This document shows, piece by piece, positions 21,759-32,867 of a stretch of 64,000 nt of DNA. The stretch covers positions 114,998 to 178,997 of the forward strand of contig JADNYV010000065.1 in assembly GCA_015501055.1 (NCBI GenBank), in the 5' to 3' direction. The stretch comes from Mucidula mucida. Taxonomy: Eukaryota > Basidiomycota > Agaricomycetes > Agaricales > Physalacriaceae. Position 1 is the first letter of the stretch. Each line of letters opens with the position of its first letter. Below the pieces are notes generated by a model. That model had not been told where the DNA came from. It saw nothing but the letters and a program-made list of their open reading frames with translations, and ran no database searches. A program made the position numbers and the translations under genes.

Positions 21759-23775
21759 TTAAGCCGGGGAAAGTCCAAGAGCCGATGCGAAATGTTTCGC
21801 TTTTGTCGAGGGTAGCGCCTTCGTGAAAATATCGGCGACCATGTCGTCGGTCGGGCAGTAGGTGACATGAACGTCTCGGCGTTCGATGAGATACCGGATG
21901 AAATGGAACCAGATATCGATGTGTTTTGTGCGGGTGTGATGCTGGCCTGGCTCGGCGTGTGCGAGTGCGATGGCGGACTGGTTGTCGTCGTGGATAGTGA
22001 TGGGATCCATGAGCTGGACAAGGAAGAGCTCTGAGAGAAAATTCCGGATCCAGACAGCCTCTTTGCCCGCGTAAGTCAGCGCGACATATTCGGCTTCGGT
22101 TGTCGAAAGTGCGACAAGTTCCTGCTGCTTAGCAGACCAGGAAACGGCTCCACCATCAAGAAGAAAGGCGTACCCAGAAACTGCTTTCCTATTGTCGAGG
22201 GACATCCCGTCCGCGTCGACATATCCTTCCAACCCTTCATTCCTTCCTTCTCCTCCAAATGTCAGCTTCTAGCTTCGCGTTCCCTTGAGATAGCGCAAGA
22301 CGCGCTTCGCGGCTTCCCAGTGCGGGTGTCCAGGATTTGTGGTGAAACGAGAGAGGATGGCGGCAGAAAAAGAGATGTCCGGACGCGTCCCTGTGGTGAG
22401 CCAAATCAAGGCTCCCACAACCACGTGGTAAGGAACAGTGGAAAGTTCTGCAATCTCCTGCGGGTCCGTCGGGCACTGGTCGCGTGAGAGCAACACATTC
22501 GGGTCGAGGGGTACAGCAGACGGCTTGGCGTTCTCCATGCCAAAGCGCTGAAGGATTGAATTGATGTATGAAGACTGATTGATGGAGAGCGTGCGCTGCG
22601 CTCTGTTGTGTATAATCTCCATTCCAAGAAGCCACGAAATATCTCCAAGACGCGTAATCTTGAAGAGTCGTCCAATCCGAGTTTGAACATTGTCGACCAA
22701 GAAAGCTGAACTGCCCGTGATGGTGCAGTCATCGACGTGGATGGCAAGAATGACGATGTCGGCTCCGGAGATGAGCCAAAATACCGCGTAGTCAGTCGCA
22801 AGAGGAGCAAAGCCAAGTGTGGCAAGAGATTTAGTGAGTTTCTCATACCATTTTCGGCTGCTTTGCTTCAACCCGTAAATAGTTTTGCGTAAGCGGAGGA
22901 CGTAGTCGCAACGATTCACAAACTCATAGTCAGGCGGCTGCTCCATATAGATCTCCTTGTCGTCCTTGAATTCTCCGTTGAGAAATGCCGCGTGAAAGTC
23001 GAAGACCTGAATGTCCCAATCATGCCGGGCTGCAATTGCGAGGATGAGACGAAGGGATGGGAGTTTGGCGACGGGTGCGAAGGTGAGAAAATAGTCAACA
23101 CCTTCGACTTGGGTGAATCCTTGTGCAACGAGGCGGGCCTTGTACTTGTCGACGACCCCGCCAGCCTTCAACTTGATGCGAAGGACAAACTTGGAGCCAA
23201 TAATGTTGTGATCCGCGGGACACGGGACCAGTTCCCATGTGCCAGCCTCGATCAGTGTTCTGATCTTGGCGTCAATTGCTGCCATCCACCTTGGCCAGTC
23301 ACCACGTCGTTTGGCTTCTGCTAGCGTCGGCTCTATGCCCAACGACTCAGCGACGGCTGCTTGCATAGCAAACTCGTGATAGCTCTGAGCTGTCTCCACC
23401 TCAACATAGCCTGCCTGCTCATTGCTCTGTGCAGTGGATGCGTTGTCACCACTCTGTGTGGGCGACTCTCGGGATGGTCCGGACGACTTCAACCTAGACG
23501 CCATGTCGGCTGCCTTGGAAGTCGCTTTTCGTGCGCGCTTGCCCTCCTGGATGTTCGACTGGTTGATTCCTTGCCGCTTCAAGAGCGACTCGACGAATTG
23601 TGGGATTTCAGGCGGCGGTGAAGAAAATGGATTTGGCGCGCTGGTGGATGGTACGGCCGCTGGAGGAGGCATTGAGGGCAGAGCTGAAGTAGGGGTAGGT
23701 GCGTTTTTCGAATTTTGAGCACCTGCCTTTTGCTGAATGTCTCCCTGCTTCTCCCCCTCATTCAGCACACCTTTC
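21759..23775 (-). pseudogene. Copia polyprotein: reverse transcriptase and RNase H part
   Basis: Continues the polyprotein in a different frame from the gag-integrase part. RT motifs are KARLVAQGFTQVEGVDYFLT, FAPVAKL, VFDFHAAFLNGEF, IYGLKQSSRKWYEKL and the active-site variant IHVDDC (usual YVDD). Then RYLKGTRS meets an in-frame TAG at 22269-22271, after which the same frame continues KLTFGGEG and the RNase H: YVDADGMS, STTEAEYVAL, TKHIDIWFHFIRY, ending at 21759. One nonsense codon therefore separates RT from RNase H. The proline-rich spacer between integrase and RT (23450-23760) is normal for Copia. Confidence 0.88.
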
Positions 23776-26553
23776 AAAATGTAATTCTGCTGCGTCGTCA
23801 AATTTGACGCTTCGTTCCACCAAAATTGCGCGTGTTTCCGGCCAGTAAATATGATGGCCACTGCTCTCATTGTCGAATCCAAGCCAGCGCGCGACGCGAC
23901 CACGTCCATCAAGTTTTGAGCCGTCCTCATTATGCACCCAAACCTTGCAGCCAAACTGGTGCAGGTCTCGCAAGTTGGGTTTGGTGCCATGGAGGATTTC
24001 GTACGGCGTCTTGCCGTTGAGTACGCGAGTTGAGGTACGATTCTTGAGGTAGACAACATGTTTGAGTGCCTCACCCCAAAGATTTTTAGGAAGACCAGAT
24101 GCATGGAGAAGTGCGCAAACACGCTCGAGAGCAGTGCAGTTGAACCGCTCCGCAATGCTGTTGTGCTCCGGAGTATCGTGAACTGTCAGATTCCTCTTCG
24201 TCCCTTGTGCCGCCAAATGTGCGTCAAACTCGCCACTGCGGTACTCGCCACCACGATCACTGTGGAGCTCGCGGACCTTCTTCCCAAATTGCGTGTCCAG
24301 CCAAGCCTCAAACTCTTTGTAGCTGTCGAAGGTCTCGTCCTTTGTACGCTGGAGATATACTGCAGAGTATCGCGAGCAGTCGTCGGTGAAGGAGACATAG
24401 TACTCCTTGTGCTGTGGCGTTTGGACGGGAGATGGACCCCAAAGGTCCGAATGAATGGTATCGCCAACATTTTTCGCTCGCGCGCGCTCGCTGACCTTCT
24501 TGATAGGTTTCCGCGTCTGTTTCCCGTACTCGCATGAGTCGCAGGATTTCCGGAATGGCTTGGTTTCGTCAAGGATGATGCCTTCAACGTGGCCATCCTT
24601 CACCAATTGTTTGGCGGCATCGGGGGAAATGTGTCCGAGCATTTTGTGGAGCTCGTCGAGTGTAACAGTGATGGGAGACTCGGTGACTGCATGAGTGCGA
24701 GGTACGTCTGTTTCCGTCTTGTAGAGTCCCGCCCTAACCGGGATAACACCCAATAGCTTGTCCTTCTTGTCGAAGATGCGCGCTTCGCTGCCCCGAAACC
24801 ACATGGAATATCCCGCCGCCGTGATTTTGCTTATTGAGAGCAGAGTGACTCCCAGCTTTGGCGCATAAAGTATGTCACGCGCTAGGATGCGCGTCGTTTC
24901 GCCCGATTTGCTGCCAGGAAGGTACACATGCATGTCTCCCTTCCCAACAGCCTGGAACTTTCCTTGATCGGCGGCGGTAATGGAGCGGGGTTCAATAGGA
25001 GTATAGTTGAACAACCTGTGGCGATAACAGGTCATATGGCGCGATGCGCCTGAGTCGAAGAGTTTGACATCAGGCTCGTGTGGAAGTGTGGAAGCGGCCG
25101 CAAGGTACACCGTTCCAAAGGTGCGTGTGAAGGGTTCGTCGCCTTCATCTCTAACCACTTCTCCTTCCTTCAGCTCCTCCCAGTCCTCCAGATCGGGGAT
25201 TTCTTCTTGTGCGTCGATATCACTAAAGACGTCGGACTCCACATTGGGTATGTTCTCTCTTTCGTCTCCAGAAAATTCCATAGTGTCTGATACGTTTCTC
25301 AGCAATGGCAGACTCTCGCTGTCTGACTCGTCGTCATCGGAGTCGTACTCGGAGGTGTCAAGAAGTGCGGGAATAGATTTGTTGTCAGAGTCTTCGTTGG
25401 TGGAGGGGATAGATGGGGATGTGAGGGCTTCATCAGAAGCCTCGGAAGGTACGTCGTCTTGAGCACCATCGAGTGTAATGTGCTCATCGAAGAAATAAAG
25501 GCCTGCAAGACCTTCAAGCTGTTCTGCGGAGTCCCGGACATACTCAGTCCCAGGCTCAACATACCCTCCTAGATTCTGCTCGACTTCCTCCGTCCAGTCG
25601 TCAAGCTCGGAGTCGTGATCGTCAGCATTGGCATACCAAACGCCATCCTCGTGGTCCGTGACCTTGTTGGCTGAGTCGTCCGACTTCCCCTTCCCTTTTC
25701 CTTTCCCTCGGGGACCCTTCCCTTCCTTCCCACCTCCCTTCGCCCAGCACTCCGCCTTGATGTGACCCTTCTTGTGGCAGTTATAACACTCCACATTTTT
25801 ACTCCTCCTCCGCTGACCACTCGTGTTACCGCCATTCGCGTTGAACGCGGCTTCTTTCGCCTCCTTCGGACGTGCCTTGATTGCACGACGGTCAGCCTCG
25901 TCGCTGATACTGCGGACGTAGGTGTCGACACTGAGAGGTGTCGCGAGGAGGGATGATGCTGCCGTGAGCGCAGCGAGATACGGGTCGTAGGATGTGGGAA
26001 GTGAGCCGAGGAGTATAGCGACGAAGTTGTCGTCGCCCGGGTCTGCACCCATCGCGATAAGATCCTCGCGAATGGCCTGCAGCTTGGCGAGGTGAGTCTT
26101 TACATCACCATTTTCTGTGCATCGTTCGTCCTGAAGCTTGCTGCGCAGGTCAACAACCATCATTTGTGAGCGCTTTTTGAACTCAGCTTTGACCTTTGCC
26201 CACATCAACGCCGCCGTCGCTTCACCCTTCACCTTCAAGAACAATGCATCTGAGATTGTCGACGCGATGCCTTGCTTGACGATGGCCTGCTCCAACCGCC
26301 ATGCTCGGTTCTTGACATCCCACTTGTCGAGAGCCTCCTGCTCCGCCGTTGTGACGGCCTTCGGATCTGCGGGGACTGGCTTCGTACCAGCTGGACTCGT
26401 CGTGGTGAGCTCCAGGTGGTGCCCGAGTGTTGCAGCATCGGCTGCGAATACGAAGCGGTTGCGGTAGAGGACATAGTTCGTACCATCTGCCTTGCAGTGC
26501 GGGATACGAGCGAACAGATTGTTGAGCTGTTTCGTGTTGGTGGTGGTCGACAT
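23758..26553 (-). CDS. Copia polyprotein: gag, protease, integrase part
   Basis: Open frame of 931 codons. The N-terminal third is a UBN2-type gag, followed by a zinc knuckle CYNCHKKGHIKAEC (C-x2-C-x4-H-x4-C). An acidic Ser/Asp-rich linker of about 150 residues precedes the protease (LFDSGASRHMT). The pre-integrase zinc region has LHKMLGH and CDSCEYGK. The integrase catalytic residues lie in HSDLWGP, HSDRGGEY and NSIAERFN, followed by the GKTPYEILHG block. The frame ends HFERCAE-stop, while the polyprotein continues in another frame starting around 23775 (YILKGVLNEGEKQ). That is a +1 shift at a TTTTGAAAGG stretch. Copia elements usually have one frame, so a mutation is likelier than programmed shifting, but the slippery-looking sequence leaves both open. 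Confidence 0.9.
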   Translation of the reverse strand: MSTTTNTKQLNNLFARIPHCKADGTNYVLYRNRFVFAADAATLGHHLELTTTSPAGTKPVPADPKAVTTAEQEALDKWDVKNRAWRLEQAIVKQGIASTISDALFLKVKGEATAALMWAKVKAEFKKRSQMMVVDLRSKLQDERCTENGDVKTHLAKLQAIREDLIAMGADPGDDNFVAILLGSLPTSYDPYLAALTAASSLLATPLSVDTYVRSISDEADRRAIKARPKEAKEAAFNANGGNTSGQRRRSKNVECYNCHKKGHIKAECWAKGGGKEGKGPRGKGKGKGKSDDSANKVTDHEDGVWYANADDHDSELDDWTEEVEQNLGGYVEPGTEYVRDSAEQLEGLAGLYFFDEHITLDGAQDDVPSEASDEALTSPSIPSTNEDSDNKSIPALLDTSEYDSDDDESDSESLPLLRNVSDTMEFSGDERENIPNVESDVFSDIDAQEEIPDLEDWEELKEGEVVRDEGDEPFTRTFGTVYLAAASTLPHEPDVKLFDSGASRHMTCYRHRLFNYTPIEPRSITAADQGKFQAVGKGDMHVYLPGSKSGETTRILARDILYAPKLGVTLLSISKITAAGYSMWFRGSEARIFDKKDKLLGVIPVRAGLYKTETDVPRTHAVTESPITVTLDELHKMLGHISPDAAKQLVKDGHVEGIILDETKPFRKSCDSCEYGKQTRKPIKKVSERARAKNVGDTIHSDLWGPSPVQTPQHKEYYVSFTDDCSRYSAVYLQRTKDETFDSYKEFEAWLDTQFGKKVRELHSDRGGEYRSGEFDAHLAAQGTKRNLTVHDTPEHNSIAERFNCTALERVCALLHASGLPKNLWGEALKHVVYLKNRTSTRVLNGKTPYEILHGTKPNLRDLHQFGCKVWVHNEDGSKLDGRGRVARWLGFDNESSGHHIYWPETRAILVERSVKFDDAAELHFERCAE

Positions 26554-26625
26554 AGCGAGAGATTACGAGCGGGAGGGTAGCAAGTTATACGAGGATTGAT
26601 TCAGGCAAGGGCGGGGCCCATAACC

Positions 26626-26970
26626 TGTGAGAATCGGACAATAAAACGAGGGCGAATGCACTAATGAATTCATCTCGAGTATATCCTCTTTATACAACTT
26701 GACGAGCACCGTACTACAAAACTGGCAGTAGACACGAAGACCTGTAAACTAAATGACTGAGAATGCTAAGTAAGACTGCTGGGAACCATTGGTAAGTAAA
26801 TTGAACTACGGGATAAGAAACAAACGGAAAACATATGAAGTGGCGGATTCGCGAGTTGAGTCCAGATTTAGAATGTGGATCCCGGAATGAATCGGTGGAT
26901 CCACAAGAGAAGACGCGTCATGTCGACGCGTTTGTGAGGACCGTCGGTCCGTCCGGCTTGAATGCCAACA
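26626..26970 (-). repeat. Copia LTR (5' LTR)
   Basis: 345 bp, about 99% identical to 21407-21751. Differences seen at GGATTT/GGATTC, AGACAC/AGACGC, GTCACG/GTCATG and GTCGGA/GTCGGT. Confidence 0.93.
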
Positions 26971-26975
26971 TGAAC

Positions 26976-27411
26976 AAATGTCATGAGGCCGAGTCTGCCT
27001 CGTGCACAATCTGCATTGATATTTACAGCTATATATACAGTACCTGCGGCATTCTACAACTGGTATGAAAAGATCTAGTACTATTCAAGTCATTACGTGC
27101 ACTCAGCGCTAACAGTAGCGGTGGTGAATAAAAAAGTGGGACGCAAGAATTAAATGGAAGTCGTAGTGTTAGGAATGATAAAGGTGTACGTAGGGTCCGG
27201 ATTGAATCCAACAAGTCCGCTAGGAGCATTCCCGACGATTAGAAGGATGGAGCTGAGATTTCTTCTGAAATTCAGCGTACCAAACAGCGGTGATATACCT
27301 GCAAGCACCTGGTCATTGCTGTACTGACAGTGCCCGATTAACAAGTACAACGCGTACAACAAGAAAGTCAGACGGTAACGCCGGTGTAACACGTCGTCAC
27401 GCACCTGTCAC
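26976..27411. other. spacer, no certain gene
   Basis: A minus-strand frame (27150-27404) with GHCQYSNDQVLAGISPLFGT has unbiased composition and no family I know; listed only as a possibility. Confidence 0.25.
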
Positions 27412-27816
27412 GACCGTGAGCGCTACCGTGTCAGTGCCGTGCGATTACCGTGCTACCGTGCAACCGTGCTCGCAGTACAGCCGCTACCGTGCGTGACGTA
27501 AGTGTACCGTGGCCGCTACCGTGCAGACGACCGTGACCGCTGCCGTGAGTACCGTGCGACCGTGGCCCGTGCAGGGTCTACCGTGCGCACGGTAGCGGCG
27601 ACCAGAAAAACTTTGCTCATTCTTGGTAATTCTTGGTCTGACCACACAAAGTTCTGTTACAAAGATGTGTTCATTGATACATGTTATAGCCGATGCATAA
27701 CTCGTCCGCTCGAAAGTAGATGCTCCTGCGGACGTGGAAGGTGGCGCAACTTAGGCTGTGGCTGTGCTACCGTGCGGCCGTGAGCCGCTACCGTGCATGC
27801 ACGGTAGCGGCCACGG
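27412..27816. repeat. CTACCGTG repeat island with perfect palindromes
   Basis: Dense, irregular copies of ACCGTG and CCGCTACCGTG, mainly 27412-27600 and 27763-27816. A perfect 28-bp palindrome at 27784-27811 is GCCGCTACCGTGCA plus its reverse complement. An 18-bp one at 27578-27595 is CTACCGTGC plus its reverse complement. The first can form a 14-bp hairpin stem with no loop spacer. Confidence 0.85.
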
Positions 27817-27910
27817 CCAAATTGCGGGGCCGATAGAAAACGCCCATACTGCGTGTCAATCAATCTCGTGTGTCTAAGAGGATACGTTAGGTGTAGAGCA
27901 GAGAGCGTCA

Positions 27911-28210
27911 TCATAATGATGGCACGTACATATCACCAACGCGCTGTTCCTTTAACCATTTTTTGATCTTCATCTTGGTGCCCCTAATCGTCACCGTATC
28001 GGAGAACACCTCATTCTCTTCGATGACGATAACGACTTCATCTCCTCTAGCGACTTGTATCCTCAACGCGGTGGTCCCCGTTTTGTGGGAGATATTGTAC
28101 GCGAGCCGACCGTCAGGGTATGAGACGGTCGTCTTGATTACGCTCTTGCTGTCAAAGTGGAGGACGGTGGGCGGGGAGGGGTTTACGAGCGTAAGAGTGC
28201 TGTCCATCAT
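27911..28210 (-). CDS. DUF6593-like protein, probably partial
   Basis: ATG at 28210 gives MMDSTLTLVNPSPPTVLHFD. Then come TVSYPDGRLAYNISHKTGTT, a run of beta-strand-like residues, and VTIRGTKMKIKKWLKEQRV. The order (N-terminal hydrophobic strand, DGR.AYxIS, charged central strands, KxKxWL at the end) matches the DUF6593 domain common in Agaricomycetes. That domain normally runs on into a C-terminal GLF..R.F / YRW segment. Here the frame stops 8 residues after KEQRV, with the CTACCGTG repeats just downstream. It may have one more exon after a donor near 27930, or be truncated. Function of the family is unknown. Confidence 0.5.
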   Translation of the reverse strand: MMDSTLTLVNPSPPTVLHFDSKSVIKTTVSYPDGRLAYNISHKTGTTALRIQVARGDEVVIVIEENEVFSDTVTIRGTKMKIKKWLKEQRVGDMYVPSL

Positions 28211-28299
28211 ACGTGATACAGTAAGTACTAAGCAGCGCGCAGCATCCTATACTAGCTCGCTGGAAGCTCGGGAAAACTAACACAGCCTGGAGGATCGTG

Positions 28300-30505
28300 A
28301 CGTGCACATGGCTTGATGGAAGGATTCACCTTGGCAGTGCAAGGGAGGTGAGTTCATGTCGCCGGAGGACCCAGACCTTGCTTGATCTACGAAGCCGATC
28401 AACGAACGGAAACACATGCCTCGGTAAATAACTGGACGCATTCAGCAGCGGTAACGTGATGGTGAAAGCCAAGTGGTAGGTGATCGGACGGGCCGAAGGG
28501 TTGCGTTTTTCTTCTTTTACCATCATGAGCAATTCTCTTCCGCACGCGTACTAGGTTGCTTTTCGCTCGAGCCTCAGGTGAAAATGTGCCTACATCTTTT
28601 TTCAGCGCGATAAGACCAGAGCGGTCCGAATCCGTGTCGGATCGGGTGAGCTGGGAGGGATGCCGCTGCTACACCACTGGCAGACGCTCGAGGTAGTCCT
28701 GGCGTACAGACTATGATGATCGTGTCGTGTATTCAGCAGCAAGCGTGTACACGGAACTTTGGCTTTGATTTCCTTCCTAGGCTGCTTTGTTCAATTTGCT
28801 TCTGGGATACTCGGGACGCTCTACAAACGGTGGTTTCAAGGCAGATGTGATTTTGATGATCATTTTGCAGATAGAATGTCTTGCGGCCGCTCTTGACCGG
28901 CGAACTTCGCTGTACACGCTACTCTGAGTCTATTTTCGCGTGGCGCACTGTTGCGAATGAACGCGCGCAGGCAGCAAATTCGAATCACTGAAATAGCCAT
29001 TTGTTTGCGTTCGTGATCCGATGTGCAGTCTTGGACTGTTACGTTAAATGCTCTAGCATATCTAATGCCCAACTTTTGTCACATTTGAACAGCAACAGAT
29101 ATCCTCCTCTCGCCTACTCGATCACCCCAATCATGTCCTCGCGCAAAATCCTCATGCTTCACGGGTACGAAATCTCCACGATACTCGTCGTCTGACTACT
29201 CATCAAGGTTAACACAGCTACGGTCAAAACGCGTACTTGATGAGTCGCTATGTACGTGAATTCAAAATTGCCTGAACAGCGCTGAAGAACTTTCAAGATG
29301 GCCTCAATTACCAATGACCTTGCCGGCGAGGACATTGAATTCCGTGCGCGTCCCAAACGTTTCTCTCTACCTCTCGTCTTCTTATTTAGTGACAGAGTAT
29401 CTCGACGCCCCGTTCTCATTGACACCTGCGGACTTGAATGCGGCTCATGCCTCCTCACCGTCGCCGCCCAAGAGCACGCCGGTTTGCAGCGTACCATCGA
29501 CGACGCCCTCTGCTAGTGACTCTCCCAGGGGCTGGTTCACGATCGTCAACTTTGGAGGCAACACGATGGAGGGTATAGAAACCTCTCTAGCACTATTGAA
29601 GAAGATGTTGAAGGAGAACCGATTCGAGGTTGGTGGTTCTTCTTTTCAAGAACTTTTTAGTCTGATGTTTGAGCTTTTCAGGCAATCATGGGATTCAGCC
29701 AAGGGCTGCGATGGCGGAATTGCTAGTTGCGATGGTAGGAGATTTTATTTCATATCTGCAGAGTCGCTTCTCAGCAGGTTCCTGTAGTTGGAACGCCCGG
29801 ACCTCTACCCATTCATGGCAGACGATAATGGTGCTGCGGTTCATCCTCCCATGTACGTCGTTCGCCGTATCTATTGATTTAGCCTTAACATTCTGATTTG
29901 TAGGCAGTACATCGTTGCTGTCTCTGGATTCCTCCTTCGCGGACCATCAGCGGCATGGGACGGCCAACCCGTTAGCCCAGCTTCCCTTCGAGCGAGCTCA
30001 CGACACCAGTGCTCCACGTCGTCGGTAACACAGACTTTGTCGTTCCAAGAGAACGAGCGGATATATTCATGTCTCTCCACAAGAACAAGCGCGTTGAAGA
30101 GCACATCGGAGGTATGGACTCCTTCAGCCCTTGTGAATGTCCCTTTTGATTAACTTGCGACTAGGGCACTTTGTACCTCGTCAAACCAAATGGCGAAAGT
30201 TCTTCGTCAACTTCTTTTCGCAACCCTTCGCTGAAATCGCGTCTCCCGTGCTGGCAGCGAGAGACAGTGCTGCGACCCGGCTTCCCTCCATACGCGAGGA
30301 GAGGCGGTCTGGATCATCAACGCCGGATTCAGATGGTCCTGGTACTCCTATGGAACAGGTTAGATGTGAAGGAAGTCGACTTGCAACTGGGAACGTCAAA
30401 GTTGCTGGTAGAAGAAGAGGAGGCGAGGATGTGGGACATCTATACGGGATTGGTGTATCAGGGCTAGTAATATGTATTTGAGGCTAGCTAAAGGGGTTTG
30501 TACCT
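28300..30505. repeat. inverted segmental duplication, arm 1
   Basis: This 2.2-kb stretch matches the reverse complement of about 44474-46618 from GACGTGCACATGGCTTGATG to GGGGTTTGTAC. It carries an FSH-type serine hydrolase gene. It also carries a 68-codon minus-strand frame (28326-28532, MLMMVKEEKRNPSARPITYH) that is one residue from identical in the other arm but has no recognised function. Homology at the left edge ends exactly where a Gypsy LTR begins in the other arm. Confidence 0.88.
29133..30467 (+). pseudogene. FSH1-type serine hydrolase (alpha/beta fold), copy 1
   Basis: Starts MSSRKILMLHG, then after an intron YGQNAYLMSRY, matching the N-terminus of Fsh1/ovarian-cancer-gene-2-like serine hydrolases. 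Two more introns lead to YLDAPFSLTPADL, RGWFTIVNF and LKKMLKENRFE. The nucleophile region AIMGFSQG is followed by a frame break at 29703: CAAGGGCTGCG, where the other copy has CAAGGGGCTGCG. VVGNTDFVVPRERADIFMSL supplies the aspartate and GGHFVPRQTKW the histidine of the triad. A second small deletion (2 nt against copy 2) lies near 30360. A third apparent shift at CGAGCGAG (near 29990) is shared by both copies. Probably non-functional unless these are sequence errors. Confidence 0.75.
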
Positions 30506-31178
30506 AAGTTATAGACATATTTTAGAATATAATGGTTTCATCAGAGGCAAGGAGATCGATTGATACAAGAGAGGGATACGCAAAGTATCGCGACTGGACA
30601 CTTCGCGTTCTTGATTGAGTACACCATCAGCGACACCATATTCAGCATTGTGTCGGTGTTCTGTAGCGTTGACCCTCTTTAATATGTCGTGCAAGCCATG
30701 AATCGGTAGTACTAGGTTGACGAGTCCCAGAATAAGGCACAGAAATCCCTTTGAGGCTTGAGCCTATCAAATGCCATCTCAACACCGCCACAGCATTCTT
30801 TGTGTTTCCAACTCTGATCTTTCATGTCGCAATCCTGGTTACCAACTATCCTCGATGATGATCAACCGATATCGGGTAAGATCGTCGGTCATGCCAGTTC
30901 CAGTCATCTTGCTAGTGCTTGCCAAGGGTCCTGCCAATTCTCTCTGGGCGCCAATTCTCTCTGTACCGCGATGATATTCTGCACCTAGTTGTCGGGAAGA
31001 GATACTTACTAGGATTCTCGAGCCACGCATTTCCAGGTCCGAATCACTCCGCATCCGACTTTTCAGATCAAAACAACATGATGGACGAGCGATGTCCGCA
31101 GTGTAGCATTTGCACTGCCCTATAAGTAAGGCATTCCCTTATGCTACAGGAAGACAAGCCGGTCTCATCCTTTTCCCC
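30506..31178. other. intergenic, nothing recognised
   Basis: No gene supported. A short direct repeat (CCAATTCTCTCTG, twice around 30935-30963) is the only structure noticed. Confidence 0.4.
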
Positions 31179-32067
31179 ATGGCGCCGGCGCTCCTACCTA
31201 ACGCGCTAGCGCCAGCGATTGTTTTCGCTACTTGCTATCTCCCGCTTCGGGCTGGTTCACGTTCAAAGCTGTTGAAGGAGCCACTTCTACGAAAATGCTC
31301 CTGGCGGGGTTTTGTATAGGTACGAGGAATGTTCGCATCAATGTCCCGCGCTGATTGCGGCATACCAGTTCGTCTTGCGGGATTCATATTACGAGCTGTG
31401 GAAAGTGCTGGCAGCGGAGACGACGCACCCTTGATATGTGGACAGAGTCATTGACTTGGCTGGACTGTTCGCGTTATTATACGCGATCTTTACGTCGGTG
31501 CTGCAGAGGTGCGTCTCTGCTTTTTTCTCTTTGAGTCCTTCGATACTCATTTGGATAGAGACTATCTTCTGGACCTTTCACCACCTTCGGCACCCATCCT
31601 GCAACGCATCCTGAAGCTGCGGCGTCCGCTATTCATTTCCTTTGGAATGAGTGGGATGGTATTTGGTATCGCTGCTACCACGCAGGCCTACATATCCGAT
31701 AAGACGGTCGATGTCTTGTGAAAACGACTCGACATTTTTTTGCCCTCAGCGTCTGTCGATATTGCAGACCGCTGTTCTCATTAAGCACGAGCGAGAATGT
31801 ACGTGTCTTGATTTAACAATTCTGACATGACAGCTCTCAAGGCCTATAACCGGGTCCGTGGGTGGAGAACACGGCGCATTGATTTCGGTATGTATCTGTG
31901 CTGATGCTCATCCGGGAGATGCTTATAATGATCACTGTCGATACACAATGGAGACAGAGGGCGTGCGTTTCGTGTACCCGCTTGTAGCGCTCCCGGAGCT
32001 TCTAGCGGTGTTGCTTCTCTGTGCACCTGGGCTGCTGCGAAGGAGAAGTGGTGCGCTACCCACTTGA
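31179..32067 (+). pseudogene. decayed copy of the DUF7702/RTA1-like membrane gene
   Basis: Starts MAPALLPNALAPAIVFATCY, then follows the order of the intact gene at 11572. The order is GWFTFKAVEG (shifted frame), VRLAGFILRAVESAGSGDD, VDRVIDLAGLFALLYAIF (shifted), ISFGMSGMVFGIAATTQAY, VSVLMLIREM (shifted) and YPLVALPELLAVLLLCAPGL. At least three 1-nt shifts separate these blocks. The last block is close to the YPLAALPELLAVILFCAPGL of the intact gene. A dispersed paralogue that has decayed. Confidence 0.75.
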
Positions 32068-32867
32068 GATCCAAGGCTACATGTAGGTTACTTGCTTATA
32101 TATTTATTGAAGGCGAATTTGTTCGACCACTAGCGATTGAATGATCATCTAACTAGCATGGAACAGATAGCTTTGGAGGTTTCCGAGTCTGGGCCAAACA
32201 CCACGTCAAGCAAGCTGTTGGACGCGTACATCTCATATGTGGCTCAATGGCGAAGTTGATAGATGAGTGAACACCAATTGTGCGTAAAACGACCTCAGGT
32301 GAAGTAAGAACCCAGCAGACGTGTCGCAGTATCGCTAGTGGCGCTCTGATTGACGTGATCCAGGACAGCAAGAGACACACAAGTGGGTAACGGGACGCCA
32401 GGTGCTCGGCCCAAAGCTTTTCTTCCTGCCCCCATCATCGCCTGCTTTGTAATTTTTGAGGACAAAGGTATCTGTGCTTTCATGTCCATATCAAAGCTTT
32501 GGCGAAGACGACGTCCTTGCCATACTCGCCCGCGTTAGGTAACGAACGCCCTGGGCACATCGATTAAACCGGCGCCAGCTTCGTTGAATATTAAAATAGC
32601 CAATGCGGTGGCAGTGGGGACAGTGGACACAGATGGTTGGAGAATCCGCGCAAGGGTGCGCTTGGACAGATGGTCTTTGAAGTTTTTTGTTCTTGGGGAT
32701 GTGTGCTTGCTACTATATCTCTCTTATCGTGGTGTCCATAAACTACTTGCAGGCCTTCGTGGCAGTTTTTGCGTCGCTCTGGGTAGTAAAGTCCTGAAAT
32801 TATACACTACTGACCTGATTATGTAAGCTATCTATGCAAAAATTTGCTACCTCTTTATGTACCACCA
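32068..32867. other. intergenic, nothing recognised
   Basis: No gene supported. An 80-codon plus-strand frame at 32584 has a hydrophobic centre but no start or splice context I trust. Confidence 0.35.

Larger units (their letters stand above)
21402..26975 (-). mobile_element. complete Copia (Ty1-like) LTR retrotransposon
   Basis: Bounded by 345-bp direct LTRs (21407-21751 and 26626-26970) that start TGTGAGAATC and end GCCAACA. The 5-bp target duplication TGAAC is at 21402-21406 and 26971-26975. The coding strand is minus, so the right LTR is the 5' one. A polypurine tract (AAGGGGGAG on the minus strand) abuts the left LTR. I see about four substitutions between the LTRs, so the insertion is recent. 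Domain order gag, protease, integrase, RT, RNase H defines Copia. Two coding breaks (near 23775 and 22269) suggest it cannot move on its own. Confidence 0.95.
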
